Of a stretch of DNA of 25,131 bases, positions 9,192 to 17,959 are shown in pieces. The stretch's first letter is position 1. Each line of letters begins with the position of its first letter. Source of the DNA: Lachnospiraceae bacterium (lineage in GTDB: Bacteria > Bacillota_A > Clostridia > Lachnospirales > Lachnospiraceae); the NCBI GenBank assembly GCA_017523185.1, contig JAFWXB010000162.1, forward strand, positions 1 through 25,131, given 5' to 3'. The notes below the pieces were generated by a model. It worked only from the letters and a program-made list of their open reading frames with translations, was not told the origin of the DNA and did no database searches. Made by a program: the position numbers and the translations under genes.

Positions 9192-11105
9192 ATGAGTTAT
9201 TTCACAGAGATGGACAGTTACCTGTTCGGTCAGGCAACACACTATGACATTTACCGAAAATTAGGGGCACATGTTATGACTACCCAGGAAGGACAAAAGG
9301 GTGTATGCTTCGATGTTTGGGCACCAAATGCATCAAGAGTATATGTAATTGGTGATTTCAACGGTTGGAATGAAACTTCTCATGAAATGGAAAGAGTAGA
9401 ACCAACAACTATGGGTGTATATGAATTGTTTGTTCCGGAAATTGGAGAAGGTACACAGTACAAATTTTTAATTATTGCAAGAGATGGAAGGAAGATTTAT
9501 AAAGCAGACCCATATGCAACTTATTCTCAGGTTCGTCCAGACACAGCTTCTGTAGTTGCTGATATTGACCATTTTAAATGGACAGATACTACATGGATGA
9601 AAAATCGTGCAAAGAAAACACAGGAAGATATGTATTCTGAACCAATGGCTATCTATGAAGTACATTTAGGCTCATGGATGAGACATTTTGGAAAACAAGG
9701 TGTTGAAGCATATTATACTTATCGCGAACTTGCTACAAAGCTTGTACAATATGTAAAAGAAATGGGATATACTCATGTAGAACTTATGGGTATTTCCGAA
9801 TATCCGTTTGATGGTTCATGGGGCTATCAGGTAACAGGATATTATGCACCAACTTCCAGATACGGAACACCTGCTGACTTTGCATATTTAATTAATGAAT
9901 TCCATAGAAATAAAATCGGTGTTATTTTAGATTGGGTACCGGCTCATTTCCCAAGAGATGCCCACGGTTTAGCAGAATTTGATGGAACACCTACATATGA
10001 ATATGCAGATACCAGAAAAGGGGAACATCCTGACTGGGGAACAAAGATTTTTGACTATGCAAGAAACGAAGTAAAGAACTTCCTTATCGGTAGTGCTTTA
10101 ATGTGGGTTGAAAATTATCATATTGATGGTCTTCGTGTAGACGCAGTAGCATCTATGTTATATCTTGATTATGGTAAACAAGATGGACAATGGGTTCCAA
10201 ATAAATACGGTGGAAATGGCAATATTGAAGCTATGGAATTTTTCAAACATATCAATACATTAATTCTTGGAAGAAATCCTGGAACTCTTATGATTGCAGA
10301 AGAATCTACAGCTTGGCCAAAACTTACTTCTAAAGTAGAAGATGAAGGATTAAACTTCAGTTATAAATGGAACATGGGTTGGATGCATGACTTCTTAGAT
10401 TACATGAAATTAGACCCAATTTATCGTAAATATAACCACAATAAGATGACATTTGCAATGAGCTACAATGAAAGTGAAAAATATATCCTTGTATTATCTC
10501 ACGATGAAGTAGTTCACTTAAAATGCTCTATGTTAAATAAGATGCCAGGCTTAGAAGGGGATAAATTCAAAAACCTTATGGCAGGCTATGCATTCATGAT
10601 GGGTCACTCAGGAAAGAAACTTCTCTTTATGGGACAGGATTTCGGTCAGGCTCAAGAATGGAGTGAAGAAAGAGAACTTGATTGGTACTTATTACAGAAT
10701 CCAAACCACAAAAAGATTCATGATTGGATGAAAGCATTATTAACTATTTACAGAAAGAACAAATGTATGTATGAATTAGATACTACATGGGAAGGTTTCG
10801 AATGGATTAATGCAGATGATGGTGACAGAAGTATTTACAGCTTTATTCGTAAGAGCAAAAATGGCAAGAATAACTTATTATTTGTAATTAACTTTACACC
10901 GGTAGCAAGAGATGATTATCGTGTAGGCGTTCCAAGACGTAAACAATATAAATTAATCTTAAATAGTGAATCAGAACAGTTTAATGGAACAGATGTAGAA
11001 CCAAGACCGGAAGTTTATAAAGCAGAAAAAGTAGAATGTGATGGAAGAAAATTCTCATTTGCTTACCCATTAGCACCATACGGAATTGCAGTATTTAAGT
11101 TCTAA
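9192..11105 (+). CDS. glgB: 1,4-alpha-glucan branching enzyme
   Basis: Glycogen branching enzyme (GH13), 637 residues. It cuts alpha-1,4 glucan chains and re-attaches them through alpha-1,6 bonds. An N-terminal CBM48-like beta domain (about 25-110, with VYVIGDFNGWNE) precedes the TIM-barrel. Catalytic residues are in place: nucleophile D317 in DGLRVDAVASMLYLDY, acid/base E370 in MIAEESTAWP, and H437/D438 in LSHDEVVH. The C-terminal beta domain ends at the gene's end. The start is placed at ATG 9192 because GGAGG at 9182-9186 lies 5 nt before it; in-frame TTG 9171 and ATG 9180 lack a site. The gene follows the TPR/AAA+ gene by 13 bp and ends 27 bp before an intrinsic terminator. No other glg genes are in the window. 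Confidence 0.96.
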   Translation: MSYFTEMDSYLFGQATHYDIYRKLGAHVMTTQEGQKGVCFDVWAPNASRVYVIGDFNGWNETSHEMERVEPTTMGVYELFVPEIGEGTQYKFLIIARDGRKIYKADPYATYSQVRPDTASVVADIDHFKWTDTTWMKNRAKKTQEDMYSEPMAIYEVHLGSWMRHFGKQGVEAYYTYRELATKLVQYVKEMGYTHVELMGISEYPFDGSWGYQVTGYYAPTSRYGTPADFAYLINEFHRNKIGVILDWVPAHFPRDAHGLAEFDGTPTYEYADTRKGEHPDWGTKIFDYARNEVKNFLIGSALMWVENYHIDGLRVDAVASMLYLDYGKQDGQWVPNKYGGNGNIEAMEFFKHINTLILGRNPGTLMIAEESTAWPKLTSKVEDEGLNFSYKWNMGWMHDFLDYMKLDPIYRKYNHNKMTFAMSYNESEKYILVLSHDEVVHLKCSMLNKMPGLEGDKFKNLMAGYAFMMGHSGKKLLFMGQDFGQAQEWSEERELDWYLLQNPNHKKIHDWMKALLTIYRKNKCMYELDTTWEGFEWINADDGDRSIYSFIRKSKNGKNNLLFVINFTPVARDDYRVGVPRRKQYKLILNSESEQFNGTDVEPRPEVYKAEKVECDGRKFSFAYPLAPYGIAVFKF

Positions 11106-11132
11106 AATTAAAAAAAATATTCTATAAATAAG

Positions 11133-11175
11133 ACAGATTGTCATAAAGGATTTCCCTTATGACAATCTGTTTTTA
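11133..11175 (+). terminator. intrinsic terminator after glgB
   Basis: A perfect 14-bp inverted repeat, ACAGATTGTCATAA (11133-11146) with its complement at 11157-11170, a 10-nt loop, and a T-run from 11170. It closes the TPR/AAA+ and glgB unit. Confidence 0.92.
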
Positions 11176-11177
11176 TA

Positions 11178-11204
11178 TTTAGAAAATAAGAAAAATGCCG
11201 ATAT
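11178..11204 (+). promoter_or_regulatory. candidate sigma-D/sigma-28 (motility) promoter
   Basis: GCCGATAT at 11197-11204 is an exact match to the B. subtilis sigma-D -10 consensus (TAAA-N14-16-GCCGATAT). The -35 is imperfect: TTTA (11178-11181) at 15-nt spacing, or TAGA (11180-11183) at 13 nt. It lies immediately after the glgB terminator and about 160 bp before the FliK-like gene. Alternative sigma-A boxes further down (TATAAT at 11283-11288 and 11306-11311) lack a good -35. Confidence 0.4.
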
Positions 11205-11365
11205 ATATTAAGAAATAATGGATATATAAATGGCAATAAAAAGTATATATTTTGTAGTAAAAATAAGTGATTTACAATCAGTTATAATAGTTTTATTTTT
11301 GTAGTTATAATTTATAGTTTAAACTAATATGAAATTGATAAAAAATAAAAATAAGGGAGCATTTT

Positions 11366-14300
11366 ATGTTTATTGACCAAACAAAAGCAATTGAAAAATA
11401 TAGTAAGCATATGACATTAAATTCGGGAATTTTACCGAAATCACATCAATCTATCACAACAGATTCTGTATTAGATTATAAAAAAACACAGGCACAAATG
11501 CAAGGTTATCGTGTGACAAAAGGTAATCACTATTTTATGCAAGATGCGTTTTATCAGAAACCAAATCAAAATGAAGAACAAACTGTTTTAGAACAATTAG
11601 ATACACAAATGGATATGAGTTCTAAGAATCGCAGAAATCAGATGATTGTGGCTGTAAATACACTTTCCGAAGATGATTTAAAAGAAATGCAAAAAAACGG
11701 TTTTTCAGCACTTGATATGGATAGCCATACTGTAATTACCGTAACAGATAAAATCAAAGCAACACTTGCACAAGCAGGTGTCGATATTTCAGGTTATGGC
11801 GATAGCTTAAGTATGAAGGAATTAAAGGAAATTACGGGAAGTACAGCAGTCGCTTCGCAAGTATCAGATATGTTACAAAAAGCTAAATTAGAGGATACAA
11901 CAAATTCTATAGATGAAGACTTGGTATCACAAATAAAAGAGGCTTTAAAAAATGCTGATTTGCCTATTACAAAAGCAAATGTACAGGAATCTGCTATTGC
12001 ATATCAAACAGCAATATCTTTAGAACCATTAGGTGATGCAGGAAAAAAATATCTCATAAAAAATGGTTATGAGCCAACGGTTCAAAATTTATATAAAGCT
12101 CAATATTGTGCCACGGAATACAGTATAAAAAATACAAATATTGATTTTAAAGCATTAGAAAAACAGATAGAGCAAATGATTCGAAATGCAGGTTTGGAAG
12201 TAAATTCCGAAACAAAAACCAGTTGTGAGTGGCTGATTCAAGAAGGAATTGCATTAACAACTGACAATTTAATATATATTCAAGGATTGAATACATTATC
12301 GCAAAATCTATTACAGTTAAAAACACAAGAATTGGAAAATTCATTTGTGCTACATCGTATTGCAGAGGCTATTACAGATGGAAAACGACCAATGGACGCA
12401 TTGCTTGTAAAAGGTTTTTCGTTTATGGATAAAGCAAAAATGGCAATGGATACAATTACAAATGCCACAGAAGAAGATTTAGCATATTGTGTAAGTCATG
12501 AAATGAATCTGACAATTGAAAATCTGAATACAGCACAAGGAAATCGTACAGAAACAGCAGTTGGTGTAAGCGTAGAAATCAGCATGGATATTAGCTATAT
12601 TAGTGCAAAACGACAGTTAGAAGAAACACGTCTTGCAATGACGTTAGAAGCAAATTATTCACTTGTTAAACGTGGTATTCCGATTGACACAAAACCATTA
12701 GAGCAATTAGTAGAAGATTTAAGAAATCAGGAAAATCAATATTATAAAAATCTCATGACACAGTCAGGTGTGGAAGCAACAGAAGAAAATATTGCATTAT
12801 TTTCAAAAACAACAACTTATGTAGAAGAATTAAAGTTTCAGCCGGCATATGCATTGCAATTAGGTGGCGAAAGTGCGATTACAATTCGTTCATTACATGA
12901 AACGGGAAGTGCATTAAAATCCACAATGGATAGAGCAATGCAAAGCTATGAAACTATGTGGACAGCTCCACGTAGTGATTTAGGTGATTCTATTACAAAA
13001 GCATTCCAAAATATTGATGCTATTTTAAGCGATTTAGGTTTGGAACTTACAGAAAGTAATCAAAGAGCAGTTCGTATTTTAGCATATAATAAAACAGAAC
13101 TTACTGTAGAAAATATTCAACATATAAAAGAAACCGATATGGAAGTACAGCGTTTGTTCCGAAATCTAAATCCTGCTACAACTTTAGAAATGATTCGTCG
13201 TGGAGAAAATCCGTTAGATATGGAGCTTTCCGAATTAAATCATTTGGTAGAGGAAATTCAAGCAGAAACAGGAGAACAGGAAACTGAGCGTTTTAGCAAG
13301 TATTTGTGGAAATTGGAAAAAAATCATGAGATTACACAACAAGAACGTGATAGTTACATGGGGATTTATCGTTTGATTACACAGGTAGAAAAAACAGATG
13401 GAGCAGTTATTGGTGCACTTATGAATCAAGGAGCTGATATTACCATGCGAAATTTACTGACAGCAGTTCGTTCAGGTAAAAAAACGATAAATTATGAAGT
13501 CAATGATGATTTTGCAGGTGTAAGAAGAACTGTTATTGGTAAGCGTATTGATGATCAGATTATGTCTTCTTATTATTTGAATTGTGTAAAAGAATCAGCA
13601 GATATTATGTCTCCGGAGGCATTAAAGGAAACACCGAATTGGGAAGAAATGACACCGGAACGCTTCTTAGAAGCTATGAAACAAAATGCACATGAAGAAA
13701 ATGCAGTTGTAGCAGAACAGGAATATCAGAGTGAAACATTAAGTCAGTATACAAGTGTTTTAGAAGCATCTGATGATGTATATGCTTTTTTAGAGAAATA
13801 TGATATAAAAAATAGTGCAAAAAATGTACTTGCTATTTCAAAATTATTGGAAAATCCAAGTAATGTATTTGATGTATTATTTGCAGAAGAAGGAAAAAGT
13901 CTTGATTATAAGAAAATGATTCAGGATATGAAAGATAAAGTTTTGAAGAACTTTGGGGAAGCTGTAAAAACTCCAGAAGAAATGGTAAAAGCACAGGCAA
14001 CATTGGCAGAAGTAGCAGAAAATGTGATGAAAACAATGATTGTAGAACAGGAAACAATTAGTGTAAAAGATTTGCAGGATTTGCGTTTGATGAATCAACA
14101 GTTGTATTTATGCAAAGAGCGAGCAAGAGAGGAAAGTTATTTAGTGCCGGTTACTACAGGAGATAGTGTCACAGGTGTTTCTTTAAAGATTGTGCGAGGA
14201 AAAGCAGATAAAGGTCTTGTTGATATCTTTTTTAGAGGGGCATTAATGGCAAAAGTAGCAGCTTCTTTTGAAGCAAAAGAAAAAGGAATTACAGGTGTAA

Positions 14301-14548
14301 TTGCAACAACCGATGAACAGACAAGACAAATGCTTTCTGAAAAATTAGACGGATTAAGAGAAAAAATGCAAGAAGATGGACAAGAAGAAGTAGATATTCG
14401 TATTACACAAGTTACGGATTTATCTATGTGGCAATTTGAGAAAAAAACATTGCCTGAAACAGGAGAAGCAAATCCTGTTCAGACAAAACGCTTGTATCAT
14501 ATTGCAGAAAGTTTTATTCAGATGATTGGAGAATTATCGGAAGTATAA
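11366..14548 (+). CDS. large FliK-like repeat protein (possible flagellar hook-length control)
   Basis: A 1060-residue, mostly helical protein without signal peptide or membrane segment. I associate it with a Lachnospiraceae family of unassigned function (DUF6240, from memory). It has recurring motifs of the form [LIA]T-x-x-N-[LVI], for example LPITKANV (about 198), YEPTVQNL (235), IALTTDNL (296), MNLTIENL (380), ELTVENI (578) and ADITMRNL (690). This suggests a degenerate repeat. The C-terminal part (about 930-1030) resembles the FliK C-terminal domain in pattern: a VPV..G......LKIVRG...GLVDIFF strand pair, then a long helix ending in LREKMQEDG. Together with the sigma-D-like -10 upstream, this points to a flagellar export or hook-length role; that is inference. 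Shine-Dalgarno GGGAG lies 6-7 nt before ATG 11366. No other flagellar gene is in the window. Confidence 0.7.
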   Translation: MFIDQTKAIEKYSKHMTLNSGILPKSHQSITTDSVLDYKKTQAQMQGYRVTKGNHYFMQDAFYQKPNQNEEQTVLEQLDTQMDMSSKNRRNQMIVAVNTLSEDDLKEMQKNGFSALDMDSHTVITVTDKIKATLAQAGVDISGYGDSLSMKELKEITGSTAVASQVSDMLQKAKLEDTTNSIDEDLVSQIKEALKNADLPITKANVQESAIAYQTAISLEPLGDAGKKYLIKNGYEPTVQNLYKAQYCATEYSIKNTNIDFKALEKQIEQMIRNAGLEVNSETKTSCEWLIQEGIALTTDNLIYIQGLNTLSQNLLQLKTQELENSFVLHRIAEAITDGKRPMDALLVKGFSFMDKAKMAMDTITNATEEDLAYCVSHEMNLTIENLNTAQGNRTETAVGVSVEISMDISYISAKRQLEETRLAMTLEANYSLVKRGIPIDTKPLEQLVEDLRNQENQYYKNLMTQSGVEATEENIALFSKTTTYVEELKFQPAYALQLGGESAITIRSLHETGSALKSTMDRAMQSYETMWTAPRSDLGDSITKAFQNIDAILSDLGLELTESNQRAVRILAYNKTELTVENIQHIKETDMEVQRLFRNLNPATTLEMIRRGENPLDMELSELNHLVEEIQAETGEQETERFSKYLWKLEKNHEITQQERDSYMGIYRLITQVEKTDGAVIGALMNQGADITMRNLLTAVRSGKKTINYEVNDDFAGVRRTVIGKRIDDQIMSSYYLNCVKESADIMSPEALKETPNWEEMTPERFLEAMKQNAHEENAVVAEQEYQSETLSQYTSVLEASDDVYAFLEKYDIKNSAKNVLAISKLLENPSNVFDVLFAEEGKSLDYKKMIQDMKDKVLKNFGEAVKTPEEMVKAQATLAEVAENVMKTMIVEQETISVKDLQDLRLMNQQLYLCKERAREESYLVPVTTGDSVTGVSLKIVRGKADKGLVDIFFRGALMAKVAASFEAKEKGITGVIATTDEQTRQMLSEKLDGLREKMQEDGQEEVDIRITQVTDLSMWQFEKKTLPETGEANPVQTKRLYHIAESFIQMIGELSEV

Positions 14549-14576
14549 TATTCTGTAATTTTTGTTTTATATATTG

Positions 14577-15314
14577 TTAAGAGATTGGAATCAGATGATT
14601 TGTTTTACAATAATCAATAATTCCAAAATATACGGAACGTGCGACTTTGAGTTGATATAATTCCGTAGTAAGAAGGTCTGCTTCATAAGAATTACTTAAA
14701 AACCCACATTCTGCGATAATTATAGGTGTGGGTGAATTTTTAAGCAAATAGTAACTGTCATTTTTTTGTGGAGTACGTTCTTTTTCAGGAGAAAGAATCT
14801 GATTCATGCGATTTTGCATATTATCAGCAAGTGCTTTGCTTTCGGTGGAAGATGTATAATAAAATACTTGAGGTCCTTTGGAAGAACTATCCGTAAAACT
14901 GTTTTGATGAATACTGACTGTAAGAATTGGAGAAGTTTCTTTGATTAAGTTTACACGAGCTATCATATCATCTCTTTTGATGGAAGAAGAATCCTCTGAA
15001 GCGAGTATTTTATCGGAATCTCTTGTGAGAACTACATAAAATCCTTTATTTTCTAAAAGTGGTTTTAATTTTAGAACAATACTAAGATTAATATCTTTTT
15101 CTAAAACATTGTTAATTCCTATTTTTCCAGGGTCATTTGCACCATGACCTGCATCTAATACAATGCAATACTTAGAAGAATTTTGAGTAGTAGCTTGTTT
15201 TTCTTCTATGTGAGATTGAATAATCGGATTTATAAGAAAAAATAAGGCTGTTGTTAAAATAAGAATACACGTTACTATGATAAAAAATGGTTTTTTAGAA
15301 AAAATATGTGGCAT
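14577..15314 (-). CDS. N-acetylmuramoyl-L-alanine amidase (Amidase_3, CwlD-like)
   Basis: Zinc-dependent peptidoglycan amidase of 245 residues that cuts the bond between N-acetylmuramic acid and L-alanine. One N-terminal hydrophobic helix (about 10-32) anchors it or acts as an uncleaved signal, with the catalytic domain outside. Zinc ligands are H57 (LDAGHG), E72 (LEKD) and H136 (SIHQNS); E202 in IIAECGFLSN is the catalytic glutamate. The size and anchor resemble B. subtilis CwlD. The start at 15314 is chosen because AAAAGGA (15327-15321) lies 6 nt upstream; an in-frame ATG at 15359 has no ribosome site. The start codon lies inside a perfect 16-bp hairpin (15306-15359). The gene converges with the FliK-like gene 28 bp away and diverges from the 15601 unit. 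Confidence 0.92.
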   Translation of the reverse strand: MPHIFSKKPFFIIVTCILILTTALFFLINPIIQSHIEEKQATTQNSSKYCIVLDAGHGANDPGKIGINNVLEKDINLSIVLKLKPLLENKGFYVVLTRDSDKILASEDSSSIKRDDMIARVNLIKETSPILTVSIHQNSFTDSSSKGPQVFYYTSSTESKALADNMQNRMNQILSPEKERTPQKNDSYYLLKNSPTPIIIAECGFLSNSYEADLLTTELYQLKVARSVYFGIIDYCKTNHLIPIS

Positions 15315-15359
15315 AAAATATCCTTTTGTTTTGTACAATTGGTATATTTTATGCCACAT
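15306..15359 (-). promoter_or_regulatory. perfect hairpin over the amidase start codon
   Basis: A perfect 16-bp inverted repeat: 15306-15321 pairs with 15344-15359, with a 22-nt loop. In the amidase mRNA the Shine-Dalgarno lies at the loop edge and the AUG (15314-15312) is buried in the 3' arm. The 3' arm is followed by A and six U residues, so the element also looks like an intrinsic terminator at the very start of the gene. On the + strand it is also followed by a T-rich run, so it may terminate in both directions. Confidence 0.75.
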
Positions 15360-15387
15360 TTTTTATTTTATGTAATTTTTACTGAGA

Positions 15388-15415
15388 ATGATAAGAAAAG
15401 TTCTAAAATAGACAA
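15388..15415 (-). promoter_or_regulatory. candidate amidase promoter
   Basis: Read on the minus strand: TTGTCT (15415-15410), a 16-nt spacer and TATCAT (15393-15388). Transcription would begin near 15381, so the mRNA would include the whole hairpin at 15359-15306. Confidence 0.45.
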
Positions 15416-15442
15416 TAATTTCTCTAAACTTCATAAAATAAC

Positions 15443-15471
15443 TTGTTTTTGTGTTGAAAATATGATATAGT
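15443..15471 (+). promoter_or_regulatory. promoter of the HTH-like/propeller unit
   Basis: TTGTTT (15443-15448), a 17-nt spacer and TATAGT (15466-15471), with TGA directly before the -10 (extended -10). The start near 15478 gives a leader of about 120 nt before the ATG at 15601. Confidence 0.6.
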
Positions 15472-15600
15472 AGTTGAAAATAAAAACATATTAGAAAGAA
15501 GAAAGTTAAGTGTATAGATAATATAAGATATGTTAAATTTCTTATTTGATAAAATAAAAATAAACACCATACAATAAAAATCGGAATGGGGTGAATCTGT

Positions 15601-16197
15601 ATGGACATAGAACGTGGGATACTTCAGGAAACTATGATGTTACTAACATCGGGACAGTTGATGGTTTTACAACAGAAGTTTATGGATGATGAAAAATCCT
15701 ATCAAATATTTTTGGAAGAACTTAAAATTGTTAATGAAAAGAAAAGGGAACAACTTGAAAAAGAAAATAAAAAGTTTCAAGAAAATCCGGAAGAAAAGAA
15801 CAACGAGTATAAAGAACGGAAACTCTTTCAAAAACGAGTAAAAAATTATATTAAAGATTTTCAGCAAAAACAAAAAAAAAATTCAGATAAGTGGACACTT
15901 ACAAAAATATATATAGAAGCAGGATTTGATTATAATTCATGGTATCGAATGTTAGATGCATTTGGTCGTGGAAAACAATATAGAGATAAATTGCGTTGTT
16001 TGTGTTTTGTATTACAATTAGATTTTTTGAAAGCAAATGAATTTTTACTTTTAGTAGGACAACCTTTGGATTTTTGTAGCAAACGTGATTTTTATATTTC
16101 AGAATGTTTGAAAGAGGGAGTCTACTCAAAAGAAAAAATTAATGAGCGTTTGGAAAAACATGATTTAAAGCCATTATTTGTTTATAAAAAAAAATAA
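15601..16197 (+). CDS. coiled-coil protein with C-terminal HTH-like domain
   Basis: 198 residues. Residues about 30-95 are very rich in K, E and Q and probably form a coiled coil. Residues about 96-190 look like an XRE-type helix-turn-helix fold (TLTKIYIEAGFDYNSWYRML, then LRCLCFVLQLDFLKANEFL) followed by a KRDFYISECL... NERLEKHDLKPLF tail. The tail resembles one I recall at the end of small HTH proteins in Lachnospiraceae, near tellurite-type stress genes. If so, it is a regulator or adaptor rather than an enzyme. GGGGTG precedes the start. It is the first gene of a two-gene unit with a 31-nt gap to the next, and it is divergent from the amidase. The fold assignment is moderate; the function is unknown. 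Confidence 0.6.
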   Translation: MDIERGILQETMMLLTSGQLMVLQQKFMDDEKSYQIFLEELKIVNEKKREQLEKENKKFQENPEEKNNEYKERKLFQKRVKNYIKDFQQKQKKNSDKWTLTKIYIEAGFDYNSWYRMLDAFGRGKQYRDKLRCLCFVLQLDFLKANEFLLLVGQPLDFCSKRDFYISECLKEGVYSKEKINERLEKHDLKPLFVYKKK

Positions 16198-16228
16198 TGT
16201 AAAATTTAGATAGAAAGGGGTGGAAAAT

Positions 16229-17746
16229 ATGGCGTTGAAAATGTCAAATGGAATACAAATTCAAAATTTAGAAATGTTACATAATTATTTTGATTTTAAT
16301 GCAATTTACCAAATACTTATGAATGACCCAAAACAAATAGAATGGTTTTTAGAGGGATTGCCAAAAGAAGAACAGAATCAAATTGTACTTGATTTGAATG
16401 CATTAATGAAACATATGCCAAAGGCAAAAGAATATATTGAAGTTACAAATGAAGCAAAGGGAAAACTTTGGTTAATAAAAGATGATAGGGTTGCTTTACA
16501 GTCAGAATTGTTTGTTCGTCAAATGCAGTTATTATATCAAACAGATATGCGATTTTTTGAATCAAAAGCAGGTATTTCTATAACAGATAAAACGAAAGAT
16601 GGATTTCCTACAATTCAATCTTATGGTGAAAATCTTGTCAAATATGTACAAAGAATAACAAATAATGGAATGCGTTTATTTACATATGAAGAAGCTGTAA
16701 AATTTTTATTTTTTATGAAGATGTATTTATTAGCTGGAATTTTTGAAATTTCAGAAGATAGTATGGAATTTTTTTTGCAGGAAGTTCTTACAGATGAAGT
16801 GCAAGAAACGGTTTCTTTGAAAGAAAAAGATACAATTATACCTGCAAAGAAGCAAGAAGTATTAACATTGCCGTTTTATACGGGAAAATCTGCACAAGAA
16901 GAACCGATTACATTTTTAAAAATACAAAATGACTTCAATACACCAAAAACAGTCCGTTTGGAAGGTACAATAATAGAACGTGTAATACCTGCCAAAAGTG
17001 TATTATGGGCCTTGCAAAAAGGCGAATTTGTTATTGGATTTTTACCTAGATTTATTGTAACAAATGAAACAGTTCTACATATGGAACCAAATAGATTGAT
17101 GTTTGAAACAGTAGAAGGAAAATCCATGCATATAGAAGTTTCAGATAATGTTGTTTGTTGGGCACATAGTAATCGAATAGGAAGTTTTTTGATAAATGAG
17201 AACGGAAAATTAGACCGAGCGAACTTGTATGAACGAATTTTAATACAGAAAAAGCCTATAAGAAAAGTAGTTGCTACAAATTTAGATTATGGAATACTGT
17301 TTGAAGATGGAAATATTGTATCAGGCATTAAGAAGAAAAATTGGAATAATATCATTGATTTTGTACTTACAACAAATCACAGTTTTGCAATTACGGCAAA
17401 TCGAGAATTAATTGATAAGAATGGCAATACATTAGGAACAAATGTAGCGTATGTTGATGCTTATGAGGAACATTATTTGTGCTTTGATGCAAATGGAACG
17501 ATACATACAGATAGTGGTTTGAAACTTGAAAATGATAAAAAAGTCGAAAAAAAATGCTTGACAGGTGCTGTTTGCAAAAAAGGATATGTAATTTCAGTAG
17601 ATAATGCGATTGAAGTTTATAATTTTCGTAATGAATGTGTGAAACGTACAGAAATGCCAATAAAAGTAACCGAGTTATTTGCGAACGGAGAAACTGTAGC
17701 CTACTATGATGATATTGCAAAATGTTTTCAATTTTATCCAATTTAA
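16229..17746 (+). CDS. helical N-terminus plus beta-propeller-like protein, unknown function
   Basis: 505 residues, not recognised as a named family. Residues about 1-190 are helical, with paired hydrophobic helices and no membrane segment. Residues about 240-505 are almost all short beta strands with turn motifs such as LFEDGNIVSG, INENGKLDR, FDANGTIHT and DKNGNTLG, spaced roughly 35-55 residues apart. This looks like a degenerate RCC1/NHL-type beta-propeller and suggests a protein-interaction or ligand-sensing platform. The start is ATG 16229 with AAAGGGG 8 nt upstream; an in-frame GTG at 16220 overlaps that site and is unlikely. It is co-transcribed with the preceding HTH-like gene and followed after 78 bp by a strong terminator. 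Confidence 0.6.
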   Translation: MALKMSNGIQIQNLEMLHNYFDFNAIYQILMNDPKQIEWFLEGLPKEEQNQIVLDLNALMKHMPKAKEYIEVTNEAKGKLWLIKDDRVALQSELFVRQMQLLYQTDMRFFESKAGISITDKTKDGFPTIQSYGENLVKYVQRITNNGMRLFTYEEAVKFLFFMKMYLLAGIFEISEDSMEFFLQEVLTDEVQETVSLKEKDTIIPAKKQEVLTLPFYTGKSAQEEPITFLKIQNDFNTPKTVRLEGTIIERVIPAKSVLWALQKGEFVIGFLPRFIVTNETVLHMEPNRLMFETVEGKSMHIEVSDNVVCWAHSNRIGSFLINENGKLDRANLYERILIQKKPIRKVVATNLDYGILFEDGNIVSGIKKKNWNNIIDFVLTTNHSFAITANRELIDKNGNTLGTNVAYVDAYEEHYLCFDANGTIHTDSGLKLENDKKVEKKCLTGAVCKKGYVISVDNAIEVYNFRNECVKRTEMPIKVTELFANGETVAYYDDIAKCFQFYPI

Positions 17747-17752
17747 TAAATA

Positions 17753-17811
17753 AAATAAGTTACCAATTTCAAATTTCTAAAGTATTAAGTAGTGCGTAAG
17801 GGAACTTATTT
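17753..17811. repeat. 9-bp inverted repeat in the 3' untranslated region
   Basis: AAATAAGTT (17753-17761) is the exact complement of AACTTATTT (17803-17811), with 41 nt between. With the adjoining terminator it could form a structured 3' end; the loop is long, so this is tentative. Confidence 0.3.
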
Positions 17812-17824
17812 ATTTAACGAAATC

Positions 17825-17871
17825 AAAAAAGTAACCTATTTTACAATTTGTTTGTAAAGGTTACTTTTTTT
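17825..17871 (+). terminator. intrinsic terminator after the propeller-like gene
   Basis: A perfect 13-bp stem: AAAAAAGTAACCT (17825-17837) pairs with AGGTTACTTTTTT (17858-17870). An inner TTACA/TGTAA stem (17841-17845 and 17853-17857) and a T-run complete it. It splits the cluster into two transcription units. Confidence 0.9.
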
Positions 17872-17889
17872 GTAAAAAATTCTCAAAAA

Positions 17890-17919
17890 TTGAAATGATT
17901 TTATGAGAAAAGATATAGT
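17890..17919 (+). promoter_or_regulatory. promoter of the Hsp70-like/AAA+ unit
   Basis: TTGAAA (17890-17895), an 18-nt spacer and TATAGT (17914-17919), right after the terminator. Transcription would start near 17926, about 35 nt before the ATG at 17960. Confidence 0.55.
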
Positions 17920-17959
17920 AAACTATAATTATATAAAATTAAGAAAAGGAGAGTTGGGT

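Noticed and set aside
11197..11235. Imperfect GCC/GGC-flanked inverted repeat around the sigma-D-like element
   Set aside because: The arms are mostly alternating A/T with mismatches, expected by chance in this composition.
15315..15359. 15-residue N-terminal extension of the amidase
   Set aside because: No ribosome site precedes ATG 15359, whereas AAAAGGA is correctly spaced for 15314; the extension corresponds to the hairpin 5' arm and loop.
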